64,000 nt of DNA from positions 62,001 to 126,000 of the forward strand of contig NZ_JPMD01000014.1 in NCBI RefSeq assembly GCF_000732635.1, written 5' to 3'. A program made the position numbers and the translations under genes. Of the stretch, positions 1 through 8,666 are shown piece by piece. Every line of letters starts with the position of its first letter. Position 1 is the first letter of the stretch. The stretch comes from Clostridium sulfidigenes. Lineage in GTDB: Bacteria; Bacillota; Clostridia; Clostridiales; Clostridiaceae. Under the pieces are notes generated by a model that saw only the letters and a program-made list of their open reading frames with translations, had not been told where the DNA came from and did no database searches.

Positions 1-638
1 TCCTGAAGTACTGGTTGTAAGAAATACCTCCATCCGTATTCTTCTCCAAAGAAAAGAAAATAAGTAAATAAAAAATTTAATGGTAAAAGCAGAAGTAATT
101 TAAAAATAGTCGGATACTTAAGGTATGTAAAAAAATCATCAAGGGATCCACTTATAGCACAGGATATTAAATTTGCTAATAAGTAAAGTACAACAAAAAT
201 AAGAATATAGAATAATGATTTCTTACCATTCTTTTTTATGCTAAGTCCAAATTCTGCCCTGGTTTTGCTATCTTCAACACCCAGCATAATAAGTCCCAGA
301 AAACTTCCTGCTGTGACTAATATTCCAGCTACAATCTCTGGCTCACCATATCCAGTAAAGGTCTGTATAGAAAGTATAATTACTGATGCCATTGAGAAAA
401 TTAAAAATACTCCAAAAAACTTTTTAGGTGCCCTGGTTCTTATTTCCTTGTTACATAAGAATGCCAACACAACTCCCATGGCTGGGTAATACATTTGTAC
501 AAGGGGAAATGCACCTACAGCCCCTTTAGAATATGCAAAAGCCATTAAAAATCCCATTAGTGCTGTCATTCCAAAACATACTATAAAGAATATAATAACA
601 GTACCTTTGCCACTGTGTTGCTTATCCAAATTTTCCAT
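1..638 (-). CDS. CPBP-family intramembrane metalloprotease, 3' end outside window
   Basis: A hydrophobic protein begins at the ATG at 636-638, eight bases after an AAGGAGAG ribosome site, and reads without stop to the window edge (about 212 residues). It has several membrane segments. Near the visible end the motif GEEYGWRYFLQP matches the glutamate pair plus arginine of the CPBP (CAAX protease and bacteriocin-processing, Abi) family. Members cleave substrates in the membrane or protect against self-made peptides. The remaining C-terminal helices with the conserved histidines lie outside the window, so activity cannot be judged. It is transcribed away from the 6S-like RNA. Confidence 0.85.
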   Translation of the reverse strand, partial: MENLDKQHSGKGTVIIFFIVCFGMTALMGFLMAFAYSKGAVGAFPLVQMYYPAMGVVLAFLCNKEIRTRAPKKFFGVFLIFSMASVIILSIQTFTGYGEPEIVAGILVTAGSFLGLIMLGVEDSKTRAEFGLSIKKNGKKSLFYILIFVVLYLLANLISCAISGSLDDFFTYLKYPTIFKLLLLLPLNFLFTYFLFFGEEYGWRYFLQPVLQ

Positions 639-881
639 AAATACTCTCCTTATATTTATTACTGTTATACTAAGATAAGTTATATGAATATTTATGTAGT
701 TTCATAATATAACTAAGTTTTTACCTCATATAACTAAGTTGCTAAATTAAAATATAATAAATAAAAAACATAAATATTCAACAACTTCATTATATCAAAA
801 TTACTAAATATATACAAATCATGGTATTTGCTTTAAATTAAAATACAACATTATAGGATTAATTTACCATAAAAAAATATA

Positions 882-910
882 TTGTACATTAAACTAAAAT
901 ATGATATTAT
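882..910 (+). promoter_or_regulatory. Promoter for the 6S-like RNA
   Basis: TTGTAC at 882-887 and TATTAT at 905-910 are separated by 17 bases, a good vegetative promoter. Transcription would start near 917 and run into the structured RNA. A shorter processed 5' end nearer 945 is also possible. Confidence 0.55.
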
Positions 911-944
911 AATCTCACACCAAGGAAATGACTAATAAATAAAA

Positions 945-1145
945 AGTTAAATTTCTGGAATATGCGTTAAGCTCTTATTTTGAACCTACATTTAATTTTA
1001 GGGAGTTCAATATTTAAATGAGGAAATGTACCTTCTTGTGAGTCCTTTTCACGGCATTGAGGGCGATTGAGACATCTGTGAGGACACCCACCTATCGTGA
1101 GATAGGCTTCAAAATTAGAGTACCGGTATTTTGGATTTTATATTA
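945..1145 (+). ncRNA. ssrS: Probable 6S RNA
   Basis: No reading frame fits this segment, yet it is GC-richer than its surroundings. It carries blocks I associate with clostridial 6S RNA: GAACCTACATTTAATTT, AGGGAGTTCAATATTTAAAT, CACGGCATTGAG and ACCCACCTATCGTGAGATAGG. The two ends (around 949-966 and 1121-1140) can pair as a closing stem, leaving the large central bubble typical of 6S RNA, which binds vegetative RNA polymerase holoenzyme and mimics an open promoter. A promoter lies upstream and an intrinsic terminator follows directly. The identification rests on remembered sequence patterns; a covariance-model search would settle it. Confidence 0.7.
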
Positions 1146-1150
1146 AAATT

Positions 1151-1187
1151 AAAGCCAAGCTTATAGTCTTAAGCGTTGGCTTTTTGT
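1151..1187 (+). terminator. Intrinsic terminator of the 6S-like RNA
   Basis: AAAGCCAAGC pairs with GCGTTGGCTTT around a 12-base loop and is followed by TTTTTGTTTT on the plus strand. Confidence 0.85.
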
Positions 1188-1194
1188 TTTAATC

Positions 1195-1262
1195 CGATGA
1201 CTACCAGCTCTAATACTTCCATCTTCTTCAAAATGGGAGTAAAGAGGAGTTACGTCCCTGGA
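1195..1262 (-). pseudogene. Short coding remnant, same family as 24,446-24,526
   Basis: The minus strand reads SHFEEDGSIRAGSH, which aligns with PHFEGDGVLKSDSH at 24,446-24,526. The two DNA segments are also similar. I do not recognise the parent protein. Both look like C-terminal scraps left after gene loss, with no start codon or ribosome site nearby. Confidence 0.35.
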
Positions 1263-1312
1263 TAATGATTTCTACAACTTTTCACTAATATAATTATAGT
1301 TACCTATAGTTA

Positions 1313-3289
1313 TTAATTTAAACTTACCCACAATTCCATAGCTTCATCACGCTTACTACTTAACTCTTCTTTTTTGCAGTATAACTTATTAAGCTTTTCA
1401 TAATCTAACTTGTCATCAGTCATGGCAACATCAATATCCTTTATTTCATTTTCAAGGCCTTCAATAATTTTTTCAACCTTAGCCTTTTCCACTTCCTTCT
1501 GTTTATCCTCATCAACCTTTTTAGGTTTCTTAACTTTTTCAGGTTTTACCACGGGCTCTTTAATTTCTTGTAGCTTAAGCTGCTCTTTTACATTTTTATA
1601 ATAATCATAATTTCCAGGATAGCTTTTAAAACCATTGTCTTCAATGGCAATTACTCTTTCACTTATTTTATTAATAAAATATCTATCGTGGGATATGAAG
1701 AATATAGTTCCTTTAAAGTCTTCTAGAGCTTCTTCAAAGTTTTCTATGGAGTCAATATCAAGATGATTAGTAGGCTCATCTAGTATCAATAAATTTACAT
1801 CTTCATATAATAGCTTACCAAGCTTTAGTCTTATTCTCTCTCCCCCAGATAAATGCTTTACTTTTTTAAATACGCTATTCCCATAAAACATGAACTTTGA
1901 TAGATATTCACGTGCTTGCCCTTCAAGTATTGAAATATCTTCTCTGAAGCACTCTAGTACAGTAAACTCCTCATTTTTAAAGGTGATTTTCTGCGGTAAA
2001 TATGCCGCCATTACATTAGCACCTAATTCCACTGCACCAGAATCTGGCATTTCTTCATCTAAAAGCATTTTCAAGAAAGTAGTTTTACCACTACCGTTTG
2101 GGCCAATTAATGCTGCTCTTTCACCGAAATGAATCAATAAATCTACATCTCTTAAAATAACATTATCATCAAAAGATTTAGAAAGCCCTTCAGCTTTAAT
2201 TGTCTCATTACCAGATCTTTCACCATCTTTAAAGTTAAGCTTCATATTCTTTCTTTCAAACTTCGGTTTTTCAGTTCTTACATATTGACCTCTGGTTCGA
2301 TAAAATTTATTACTTTCGGTATCACTACTTTTCATTTTATCAAGCTTTTTTTGTAGACTAGCAGCTCGTTTAAAGAATTTATTATTATCTACCCTAGCTG
2401 CCCAATCCCTTAACTCCTTTATAGCGTTCTGTACATTCTTAATCTCCTTTTGCTGCTCCTTATATTGGTGAAATTGTTCAAGGATATTCTCTTCTTTTTG
2501 CTTTGAAAAATCAGAATAATTTCCTTTATAAGTCTTACTTTCCATATCCTCTATTTCTATAATCTTTGTTACCACATTATCTAAAAAGTATCTATCATGA
2601 GATACAATAATTACAATACCATTGTAGCTTTTAAGATAAGCTTCAAGCCATTCAGTTGACTCCATATCCAGATGATTTGTAGGCTCGTCTAGTAGTAATA
2701 TATCTGGGTTATCTATGAGCAGTTTGCCAAGGACAACCGTAGTTTTTTCACCGCCACTTAATAAATTAAACTCTTTATTTAAAAAGCTTTCATCTAATTT
2801 TAACCCCGTACAAATCCTACTTAATTTTTCTTCTGTATTGTATCCATCTTTAACTTCATATAATTCAACTAATTGGCTATACTGCTTTAAAGCTTTTTCT
2901 AAATTATTATCTTCTAAAAACTTCATTCTTTCTTCTAATTCACGCATTTTATTCTCTATGCTATAAACTTCTTCAAAAGCTAATTTTAGAACATCAATAA
3001 CCTTTATGCCATCTTCATACTTAGGAATTTGCTCAAGGTATGCACAAGTAGCTTCTCTAGGCTTACAAATAAAACCTTCATCATATCCTGGACTTGTAGC
3101 TCCCGGATACCCAATACAATAATTCATTGGTAACACTCCTGCTATTAACTTAAGAACAGTACTCTTTCCACTTCCATTAACCCCTACTATACCAACTTTT
3201 TCTCCTGAATAAATCTGAAAGGATATATTTTTAAGAACAAGAGTTGCATCCATATATTTTTTTACACCATTTAATGTTAATTCGAACAT
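1313..3289 (-). CDS. ABC-F ATPase, probable ribosome-protection protein
   Basis: Two ABC ATPase domains lie on one chain with no membrane segments. The first has Walker A GVNGSGKST, signature LSGGEKTT and Walker B LLLDEPTNHLD. A charged linker follows, then the second domain with GPNGSGKTT, LSGGERIR and LILDEPTNHLD. A lysine/glutamate-rich coiled C-terminal tail ends the protein. A roughly 70-residue insertion in domain 1 follows Walker A. ABC-F proteins act on the ribosome; many clostridial ones confer lincosamide, pleuromutilin or streptogramin resistance. The ATG at 3287-3289 is preferred over one six codons earlier because GAAGAAGGAA precedes it. The leader with terminator upstream supports an antibiotic-inducible role. 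Confidence 0.9.
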   Translation of the reverse strand: MFELTLNGVKKYMDATLVLKNISFQIYSGEKVGIVGVNGSGKSTVLKLIAGVLPMNYCIGYPGATSPGYDEGFICKPREATCAYLEQIPKYEDGIKVIDVLKLAFEEVYSIENKMRELEERMKFLEDNNLEKALKQYSQLVELYEVKDGYNTEEKLSRICTGLKLDESFLNKEFNLLSGGEKTTVVLGKLLIDNPDILLLDEPTNHLDMESTEWLEAYLKSYNGIVIIVSHDRYFLDNVVTKIIEIEDMESKTYKGNYSDFSKQKEENILEQFHQYKEQQKEIKNVQNAIKELRDWAARVDNNKFFKRAASLQKKLDKMKSSDTESNKFYRTRGQYVRTEKPKFERKNMKLNFKDGERSGNETIKAEGLSKSFDDNVILRDVDLLIHFGERAALIGPNGSGKTTFLKMLLDEEMPDSGAVELGANVMAAYLPQKITFKNEEFTVLECFREDISILEGQAREYLSKFMFYGNSVFKKVKHLSGGERIRLKLGKLLYEDVNLLILDEPTNHLDIDSIENFEEALEDFKGTIFFISHDRYFINKISERVIAIEDNGFKSYPGNYDYYKNVKEQLKLQEIKEPVVKPEKVKKPKKVDEDKQKEVEKAKVEKIIEGLENEIKDIDVAMTDDKLDYEKLNKLYCKKEELSSKRDEAMELWVSLN

Positions 3290-3379
3290 AAAAATTCCTT
3301 CTTCCATCCATAATTCTAATTATGCATTTCATGGATAGGCACAAAAACACCTTAATTATTATAACTTTTTATTATTTAA

Positions 3380-3416
3380 AAATAAAAAACTGTAAGAAGA
3401 TGGTTTCTTCTTACAG
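3380..3416 (-). terminator. Intrinsic terminator in the ABC-F leader (candidate attenuator)
   Basis: An uninterrupted 11-bp stem (CTGTAAGAAGA with TCTTCTTACAG) has a five-base loop and is followed on the minus strand by a GTTTTTTATT tract. It lies about 90 bases upstream of the ABC-F start and more than 300 bases after the only good promoter, so transcripts must pass it to reach the gene. Confidence 0.85.
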
Positions 3417-3689
3417 TCAGAAATACTCTAATACTATTATAATTTACTTAAATAAGATATAGCTTAAAACATATTATTATGCTATATATCCCATTATATA
3501 ACTCTTCAAAGCTTTTTCTCCAATAGTTAAAGCTTATTAAAATATTATAAATTATAGTATTTAATTTCAATAAAGTAAGTTACCTTCTAAATGCCTTATT
3601 CCATAAAGAGCACAACAATAAAACCTAAATATAATTAGGTAAATTAAAACTCATTATAAAATATATTAATTATTAAATTAAAATTAATA

Positions 3690-3710
3690 TTAGCAAATAG
3701 CTGGTTTCAT
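3690..3710 (-). CDS. Six-codon leader peptide MKPAIC
   Basis: ATG-AAA-CCA-GCT-ATT-TGC-TAA follows a consensus AGGAGG at 3720-3725 with nine-base spacing. It lies about 25 bases after the predicted transcription start of the ABC-F leader. Short upstream ORFs with strong ribosome sites are typical of ribosome-mediated attenuation at ABC-F and erm genes. Its small size means chance cannot be excluded, but promoter, SD site, ORF and terminator in the right order argue for a real leader. Confidence 0.6.
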   Translation of the reverse strand: MKPAIC

Positions 3711-3741
3711 AACTTACTTCCTCCTCTTGGCGTTTTTTTTT

Positions 3742-3770
3742 ATTATACCATTTTTAATATATTATGTAAA
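3742..3770 (-). promoter_or_regulatory. Strong promoter of the ABC-F leader transcript
   Basis: On the minus strand TTTACA (3765-3770) and a perfect TATAAT (3742-3747) are 17 bases apart. It lies between the stop of the upstream GNAT gene and the leader ORF, giving an untranslated leader of about 445 bases. Confidence 0.75.
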
Positions 3771-3821
3771 TACATTTAAAAATTGTATCAACATAGCTAT
3801 TTAAATCCACCAATTGAAGAC

Positions 3822-4397
3822 CTATACTATGATTTTTTGCGCATTTTCATGGGTATCATCATATTCTTCTCTAAGTAGTGAACATATATATCTATCAACT
3901 AGCTTCCCCTTATTTTTAACACTTTTTCTCATTAATCCTTCTACTTGAAATCCTAAACTAGTTAATAAAGCTAAAGATCCTGTATTCTCCTTTTGTAAAG
4001 TTGCATATATCCTAGTTAACTTTAGTTCCTGAAATGCATACCTAATAAGCATTTGTGCTGCTTCTTTGGTATAACCCTTATTCCAAAATTTTTTTCTTAT
4101 CCAATATCCAATTTCTCCATTTTCATATTGATAATTAATATTACTTAAGGAAACAACTCCTATAAAGTCATCTGTATTTCTATTGAAAATACCCAGTTCT
4201 ATGCAAGAATCATCTTTTATAGAATTTAAGTACTTTATATAGCTTTCAGCATCTTCTAAAGTATATGGGTATGGAACTTCATGCATATATTTTGTCTGCT
4301 CAAAATCATTTATGTTTTCTTGAAGGGTCTTTGCATTAACTTTGGTTGTAAGTGTTTCCAAATAAATTCTTTCACCTATTAACAAAAGCTTTCTCAC
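3822..4397 (-). CDS. GNAT acetyltransferase, RimJ/RimL-like
   Basis: At 191 residues this has the length of ribosomal-protein N-acetyltransferase relatives. It opens with GERIYLETL, typical of the RimJ/RimL branch. The acetyl-CoA region reads YWIRKKFWNKGYTKEAAQML, and the C-terminal half has RIYATLQKENTGSLALLTSLGF. The substrate is unknown; relatives acetylate protein N-termini or small amines, including antibiotics. It is a single gene ending 50 bases before the ABC-F promoter. Confidence 0.9.
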   Translation of the reverse strand: MRKLLLIGERIYLETLTTKVNAKTLQENINDFEQTKYMHEVPYPYTLEDAESYIKYLNSIKDDSCIELGIFNRNTDDFIGVVSLSNINYQYENGEIGYWIRKKFWNKGYTKEAAQMLIRYAFQELKLTRIYATLQKENTGSLALLTSLGFQVEGLMRKSVKNKGKLVDRYICSLLREEYDDTHENAQKIIV

Positions 4398-4562
4398 AAC
4401 AACTACTCCTTTTAAAATTATATTTTTAGGTAAATTACAACTTTACCTAATTATAACTCAATATATAAAAAATTCAATAACTAAATATGCGTTCTTATTA
4501 TAACTCTTTAAAGTGAACAACATTATGAACTAGTATAGGCTGCGTATTAAACTTAAAACTCT

Positions 4563-4594
4563 AAAAACTTGCCACCATATTAATTTATGGTGGC
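4563..4594 (-). terminator. Intrinsic terminator after the repeat-domain protein gene
   Basis: GCCACCATA pairs with TATGGTGGC (4571-4594); the minus strand continues AAGTTTTTAG. Confidence 0.75.
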
Positions 4595-4669
4595 AAATCA
4601 TATTTTTAATTATATCTAAATAACTTAAATCTGCAAAACGTTACCATACATTATACCCTATACAGAATA

Positions 4670-6121
4670 CTAAATCCTTTTATTTGCGGAACCATCATTT
4701 AAAATATCTTGAAATTTGATTCCACGAGTTGGTGGAGGATGTGGACAACTCAAACCAGTGAAGGAAACTAAATCAATTTCCAAAGTTGAACTTGCCGGAA
4801 CGCTAAAGAGTACTCTTGCTGCTGTTGCTTCTGGTGGTGCAGGTTCAGTTACACTGGCAAATAAAGTCCATATAAGAGTATCTTGGCCAGTTCCAATCTG
4901 TTTGAACAATGCAAATTCAGGAATTACAAGACTGGTACCTAGTCCAATCTCCCTCTTTTCTGAGTTAAGCCAGATTACTTCAGCCAATGCATCAGAATCT
5001 ATTAGTCCCTGAGCACCAAAGGTTAACAAGTAACAGCACCCAGCCCCTTCTATATTAACATCTTGGAATATATAAGCTGAGTTGCCAGCTCTTGCATGCC
5101 ATTCACCCTCAAATTCATCTCCACTAGTTGTGGATATTACATTTTCAGAAGTCCAATTGTTTAAATTATCTTCAAAGCTTGGGTTTAACAGCAAGTTAGG
5201 AGTTTTTACCATAGTTAAAATAACATTATCTACAAGGGTTGATATATTAGGAGCAGTTCCCTCAAAGGAAACACGAGCTATGGTTGCACCTACTGGAGCT
5301 GCTATACCTGTAGCTATTGCATAGGTTTTCCATCCTCTTTGATTCAAAGTATTAGCTGGAATCAACAGATTTAGCCCTAACCCAAGAGAACCAATGTTAT
5401 TACGGTAATCCACTTTTACCACTAAATCAGAGCCAACAGTTCCTCTGCGGACAGCAAAGCTCAATAGATAGGAAGAGTTCGCTGGCAAGCTACTTATTGG
5501 AACATCTTGGTAAATATTTCCAATTCCACCACTGTTAAGAACTGCATTGATTGTTCCTTCATATGATTGTAATCCACTAGCCACTGAATTAATGCTTGTC
5601 CAGTCGAACAGCCTTTCCTGAAAACCTGGATTCGTTATAAGGTTGATATCCTCCACAGGAGCTAAAATAATATTATCTAATATAATGGGATTATCACCAG
5701 TAACTAAAGCTGCTTTACTGAATTGAAGTCTAGCTCTTACTGCATTTGATGGTGGTCGATCAGTGACCTCAACATAGGTTAATCTATTATCATTATCAAC
5801 TAGCATAGTAGTTGGAATTAACAACCTCAGCCCTGTTCCTATAGGATTACCTGAACTATTCTGCCAGATAACTTCAACAACAAGGCTGCCTCTACTAGGT
5901 CTTATTAAATTATCATACAAAGAAAGGGCTGAAAAGCTTAAAAGTAATGGTCTATTTCCTACTTGTGGCAGTATAACATCTTGGTAAAGACTTGAAATTC
6001 CTGTATTCATTAAAGCCGCTTGCGTCCCTTCAAAGGCTAAACGACTTTCCAAGCTGACATTATTAATGCCCCATCCGCCTAGACCAACTTCAAAGCTGGA
6101 ATTTTGTAATAAATTACACAT
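4670..6121 (-). CDS. Three-repeat beta-rich protein, possible spore-surface or carbohydrate-binding protein
   Basis: The 483-residue protein consists of three tandem domains of about 150 residues, starting near residues 3, 159 and 308. Each opens with a pattern such as NLLQNSSFEVGLGGW, NLITNPGFQERLFDW or NLLLNPSFEDNLNNW, and each has YQDV/FQDV and RV/RL-F blocks. This resembles carbohydrate-binding jelly-roll modules and the NTTRR-type domains of Bacillaceae exosporium proteins. There is no signal peptide or membrane anchor, which fits a mother-cell spore-coat role better than secretion, but that is inference. The C-terminal tail is short and polar. AAAGGAGG precedes the ATG. The DNA is visibly GC-richer than its neighbours. 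Confidence 0.75.
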   Translation of the reverse strand: MCNLLQNSSFEVGLGGWGINNVSLESRLAFEGTQAALMNTGISSLYQDVILPQVGNRPLLLSFSALSLYDNLIRPSRGSLVVEVIWQNSSGNPIGTGLRLLIPTTMLVDNDNRLTYVEVTDRPPSNAVRARLQFSKAALVTGDNPIILDNIILAPVEDINLITNPGFQERLFDWTSINSVASGLQSYEGTINAVLNSGGIGNIYQDVPISSLPANSSYLLSFAVRRGTVGSDLVVKVDYRNNIGSLGLGLNLLIPANTLNQRGWKTYAIATGIAAPVGATIARVSFEGTAPNISTLVDNVILTMVKTPNLLLNPSFEDNLNNWTSENVISTTSGDEFEGEWHARAGNSAYIFQDVNIEGAGCCYLLTFGAQGLIDSDALAEVIWLNSEKREIGLGTSLVIPEFALFKQIGTGQDTLIWTLFASVTEPAPPEATAARVLFSVPASSTLEIDLVSFTGLSCPHPPPTRGIKFQDILNDGSANKRI

Positions 6122-6227
6122 AGAAATCCTCCTTTAAAAGATTACTCTATATTATATATATGTGTAATTTAAGAATATGCTCTATATTTAGGCTAAGTTT
6201 TATACCGTGTTGAAGTAATATATAAAT

Positions 6228-6256
6228 TTATAGGGCGAATAAAAATTCACCCTATA
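6228..6256 (-). terminator. Intrinsic terminator after the small membrane protein gene
   Basis: ATAGGGCGAAT pairs with ATTCACCCTAT and the minus strand continues AAATTTAT. The stem overlaps the region just beyond the stop codon of the 66-residue membrane protein gene. Confidence 0.6.
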
Positions 6257-6259
6257 AGT

Positions 6260-6460
6260 CTAATGTAAGAAATATTCATAATAAGCACCTTGGAATAGTA
6301 AAATTATTTCACCTAAAACCCCTACACAAAAAAATAGGAAATAATAGGTTGCAGTTGATATATCTTTGTTAAATAGCTCCCTAAAAGCTTGAATAATCAA
6401 TCGTTCAAATTTAAACCAACTTAGGATCCAGCCAATAGTAAGAAAAGTAATGATTGCCAT
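6260..6460 (-). CDS. Small two-helix membrane protein
   Basis: The 66-residue protein has two hydrophobic segments (about residues 2-15 and 38-58) around a short charged loop containing KFERLIIQAFRELF. It has a strong GGAGG ribosome site seven bases before the ATG and its own terminator, so I take it as a real gene. I do not recognise the family. Confidence 0.6.
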   Translation of the reverse strand: MAIITFLTIGWILSWFKFERLIIQAFRELFNKDISTATYYFLFFCVGVLGEIILLFQGAYYEYFLH

Positions 6461-6635
6461 ATATATTAACCTCCTTCATATTCATATTTTGTCACTCATA
6501 AGACTCTCAAGCAATTATATATTATTATTCTTAAAATATCAATTTGAGGAATCGCTACCATTGAACTATGCTTAGGAGAATTTTTAAATCTTTGTACTTA
6601 AGATCTTAAAGTATATAAAAGTATACTTTTATTAC

Positions 6636-6702
6636 TTATTATAATAATTTCTATAAAATGTATGTTATATATAATAAGCACCTTGCAAAGAGATGCACAA
6701 GA
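6636..6702 (-). repeat. Family B junction: terminator-like plus promoter-like repeat
   Basis: On the plus strand ACTTATTATAATAATTTC-TATAAAATGTATG is followed by AAGCACCTTGCAAAGAGATGC. The first part resembles the promoter-like repeat, and the second the degenerate terminator stem, found at 8,103, 10,198, 32,412, 41,757 and 50,345. It separates the small membrane gene from the NUDIX gene. Confidence 0.5.
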
Positions 6703-6728
6703 ATCAAATACTCTTCCTCATCTTTAAG

Positions 6729-7190
6729 CTAGAAATTATGTACTAATCTATTTTTCAGATCACTTAAAATAGGCTTATTGCAGGGTGTAATTTCCTTAGG
6801 TAAGTTATTTATATCAAAGAATTTTAATTCCTTACCTTCAATTCCATCAACTTTCACAGTTCCGCTAAATCTATTTGTTATATACACAATACTAATAAAA
6901 TATACTTCGTTTCCATCAGGATAAATCCAATGTTGTTCTTCTCCAGAATAAACATTAAATAGACTAAGCTCTTCCACCACTAAATTGGTTTCCTCAAAGA
7001 CTTCTCTTTTTGCTGCTTCCTCTGTAGTTTCACCTAGAACCATGGCACCGCCTGGAATACTCCATTTATTATTATCAGTTCTTAGTTGTAGTAGTACCCT
7101 ATTTTTTTCATCTACTATAATAACTCCAGCTGATGGTAGGTGTCCTACCAAATTTATTAAATTTGACATACTATAATTCCCCATTTCCAA
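6729..7190 (-). CDS. NUDIX hydrolase
   Basis: The 153-residue protein carries the NUDIX box GGAMVLGETTEEAAKREVFE followed by ETNL. The catalytic REVFEE is intact; the usual glycine two residues further on is asparagine. The HLPSAGVIIVDEKNRVLLQL strand precedes it. NUDIX enzymes hydrolyse nucleoside diphosphates linked to another group; the substrate cannot be read from sequence. It is one of four NUDIX loci in the array. Confidence 0.9.
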   Translation of the reverse strand: MEMGNYSMSNLINLVGHLPSAGVIIVDEKNRVLLQLRTDNNKWSIPGGAMVLGETTEEAAKREVFEETNLVVEELSLFNVYSGEEQHWIYPDGNEVYFISIVYITNRFSGTVKVDGIEGKELKFFDINNLPKEITPCNKPILSDLKNRLVHNF

Positions 7191-7220
7191 TCAAGTTCAT
7201 CTATCATGCTCAATATAGAT

Positions 7221-7306
7221 ACTTTACAATTACTTTTCTGTAGAAAATTACGAGCTATAATTATTATAAAATTCATTCATATATGCCCTCTTGTCTTTAT
7301 CCAGCT
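7221..7306 (-). pseudogene. 3' fragment of a GNAT gene, copy of the end of 17,478-17,930
   Basis: The DNA matches 17,437-17,520, which covers the last codons and 3' flank of the GNAT gene there. Shared strings include TCTGTAGAAAATTACG and ATTCATATATGC. No matching N-terminal part is present, so this is a remnant. Confidence 0.65.
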
Positions 7307-7549
7307 ACTAATGTCACTTTCAAAAATATAAAACCTCTGAAACCCGCATGGCGACAACAACTATTTTAATAGTTAAATAGGTTTATATATTCATAGTTAA
7401 ATAGTTATCTATATACATTTTTACCTATGTTAATAGTTACGTATATACCTAGATGTATTCTAAATTAGGTAAAAGTATAATTTTTTTATTTTAATATCTC
7501 CAATTGACTTATAGACAAGATAAGAAAAATACGAACTAAAGTATTATTA
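7307..7549 (-). repeat. Family C 3'-flank repeat, copy 1
   Basis: About 240 bases match 29,181-29,410: both share GTCACTTTCAAAAATA, CTGAAACCCGCATG, several TAGTTAAATAG units, TATTTTAATATCTC and ATACGAA-TAAAGT. Both copies abut the stop codon of an unrelated gene (GNAT here, P-loop kinase there). It contains internal TTAAATAG/TAGTTA repeats. Confidence 0.75.
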
Positions 7550-8026
7550 CTAAAATAAGTCCATTTCAAATTCAATTTCATGTTTTAAGGGTATATCAAA
7601 ATTACCAAGTAAAGGAATAGATGGTTTTAACTTTCTTGAAATATCTAATGCATTATGATAAAGTTTTGCCATATCAAATCCAAGTTTTTGGTAAAAGCGC
7701 AGAGCGTTTATATTATCATTTGTTGTAATCAATTTTATTTTAGTGCATTCATTATCTTTTGCTATTTCAATAACTTTGTTTACAAGGGCAGTTCCAATTC
7801 CTTGCTTTTCCATCAAACTATCTAAAGACATAATCTCACATTCAGTACCCTTAATTTTATATGTCATTAATCCAATAATTTTTTCTCCTTCGTATGTAAC
7901 AAAACCATCAAGAATTGTCATATCAACCACTTCTCCTCTAACAACCATGACAGTAGAAAACCAATGGGAATTAATAAACTCATTTATTTGTTCCCTGTTT
8001 TCAGACGATATTATTTTTATATCCAT
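7550..8026 (-). CDS. GNAT acetyltransferase
   Basis: The C-terminal half shows the GNAT core: EKIIGLMTYKI, LMEKQGIGTALVNKVIE (acetyl-CoA loop) and NINALRFYQKLGF. I choose the ATG at 8024-8026 (M20 of the longest frame) because GAGGAG lies nine bases upstream; the protein is then 158 residues. Its 3' side is the family C repeat and its 5' side a family B promoter-like repeat. Confidence 0.9.
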   Translation of the reverse strand: MDIKIISSENREQINEFINSHWFSTVMVVRGEVVDMTILDGFVTYEGEKIIGLMTYKIKGTECEIMSLDSLMEKQGIGTALVNKVIEIAKDNECTKIKLITTNDNINALRFYQKLGFDMAKLYHNALDISRKLKPSIPLLGNFDIPLKHEIEFEMDLF

Positions 8027-8102
8027 ACTTTTATTCTCCTCTTTATTTTCAATGTATATATAGCCATTTCTTACAATTTTCATTTACATATATAGTAATA
8101 CA

Positions 8103-8165
8103 AACTTATTGTAGCATAATTGCAATAAAATGTATGTATATGCTAAAAGCATCTCATTAAAGTAT
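8103..8165 (-). repeat. Family B junction repeat
   Basis: Plus-strand text TTATTGTAGCATAATTGCAA, then AAATGTATGTATATGC and AAAGCATCTCATTAAAG. The minus strand reads as a promoter-like GCTACAAT box upstream of the GNAT gene, preceded by a decayed terminator stem. Confidence 0.6.
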
Positions 8166-8343
8166 TATATAAATAAGATATATTAAATTCAACGAACATA
8201 CGTGTATATTTTCTTGTAAAATATCAATACTTTAGATACAGAGTTAAAGCCTAAACAAAGTCCTTTAATTAATGCTAGTAATTTAAGATAACACACTTGG
8301 AAGGATTAATAATATTGATTATACCTAACAAAAGAAATATTTA

Positions 8344-8383
8344 TAAAAATCAAGTGGCTAAATTCCTTTGGAAGTAGCCACTT
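8344..8383 (-). terminator. Intrinsic terminator beyond the AraC remnant
   Basis: AAGTGGCTA (8352-8360) pairs with TAGCCACTT (8375-8383), followed on the minus strand by GATTTTTATAA. Confidence 0.7.
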
Positions 8384-8393
8384 AATTTTCGCA

Positions 8394-8585
8394 TTAGCTT
8401 TTCCTTATATATTCAACCAAAGATATTTCAGTTATAAATGAAAACATATTTTGAAAATTGTAAGATGAACAGCATGCCATTTGAGCGACAACATTCATAT
8501 CAATTTCACTCAATAGATTATTCTCAACATAGTCCAATGCACAATTCATTCTTTTAAGCCAATCCATAAGATAACTTCCTTTCAA
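8394..8585 (-). pseudogene. Truncated AraC-family regulator, N-terminal helices only
   Basis: MDWLKRMNCALDYVENNL and ACCSSYNFQNMFSFIT match the first half of an AraC/XylS DNA-binding domain as found in Rob-like regulators with a C-terminal effector domain. The frame stops at EYIRKS, where relatives continue with arginines and the second helix-turn-helix. About 60 residues remain of an expected 280 or more. Its terminator survives immediately downstream, so everything between was deleted cleanly. Function is unlikely. Confidence 0.7.
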
Positions 8586-8666
8586 CTAAAAGTATACTAA
8601 AGAAAAAAATTAATGTCGCAACTATTCTTGTACAGAAAATGTTTAGTTTGTTATATTAGAACTATA

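Noticed and set aside
238..489. 83-codon plus-strand frame
   Set aside because: It lies wholly inside the CPBP protease gene on the other strand, which has the family motif and a ribosome site.
7307..7549. Insertion sequence or MITE at family C
   Set aside because: No terminal inverted repeats or target duplication could be seen; copies always abut gene 3' ends.
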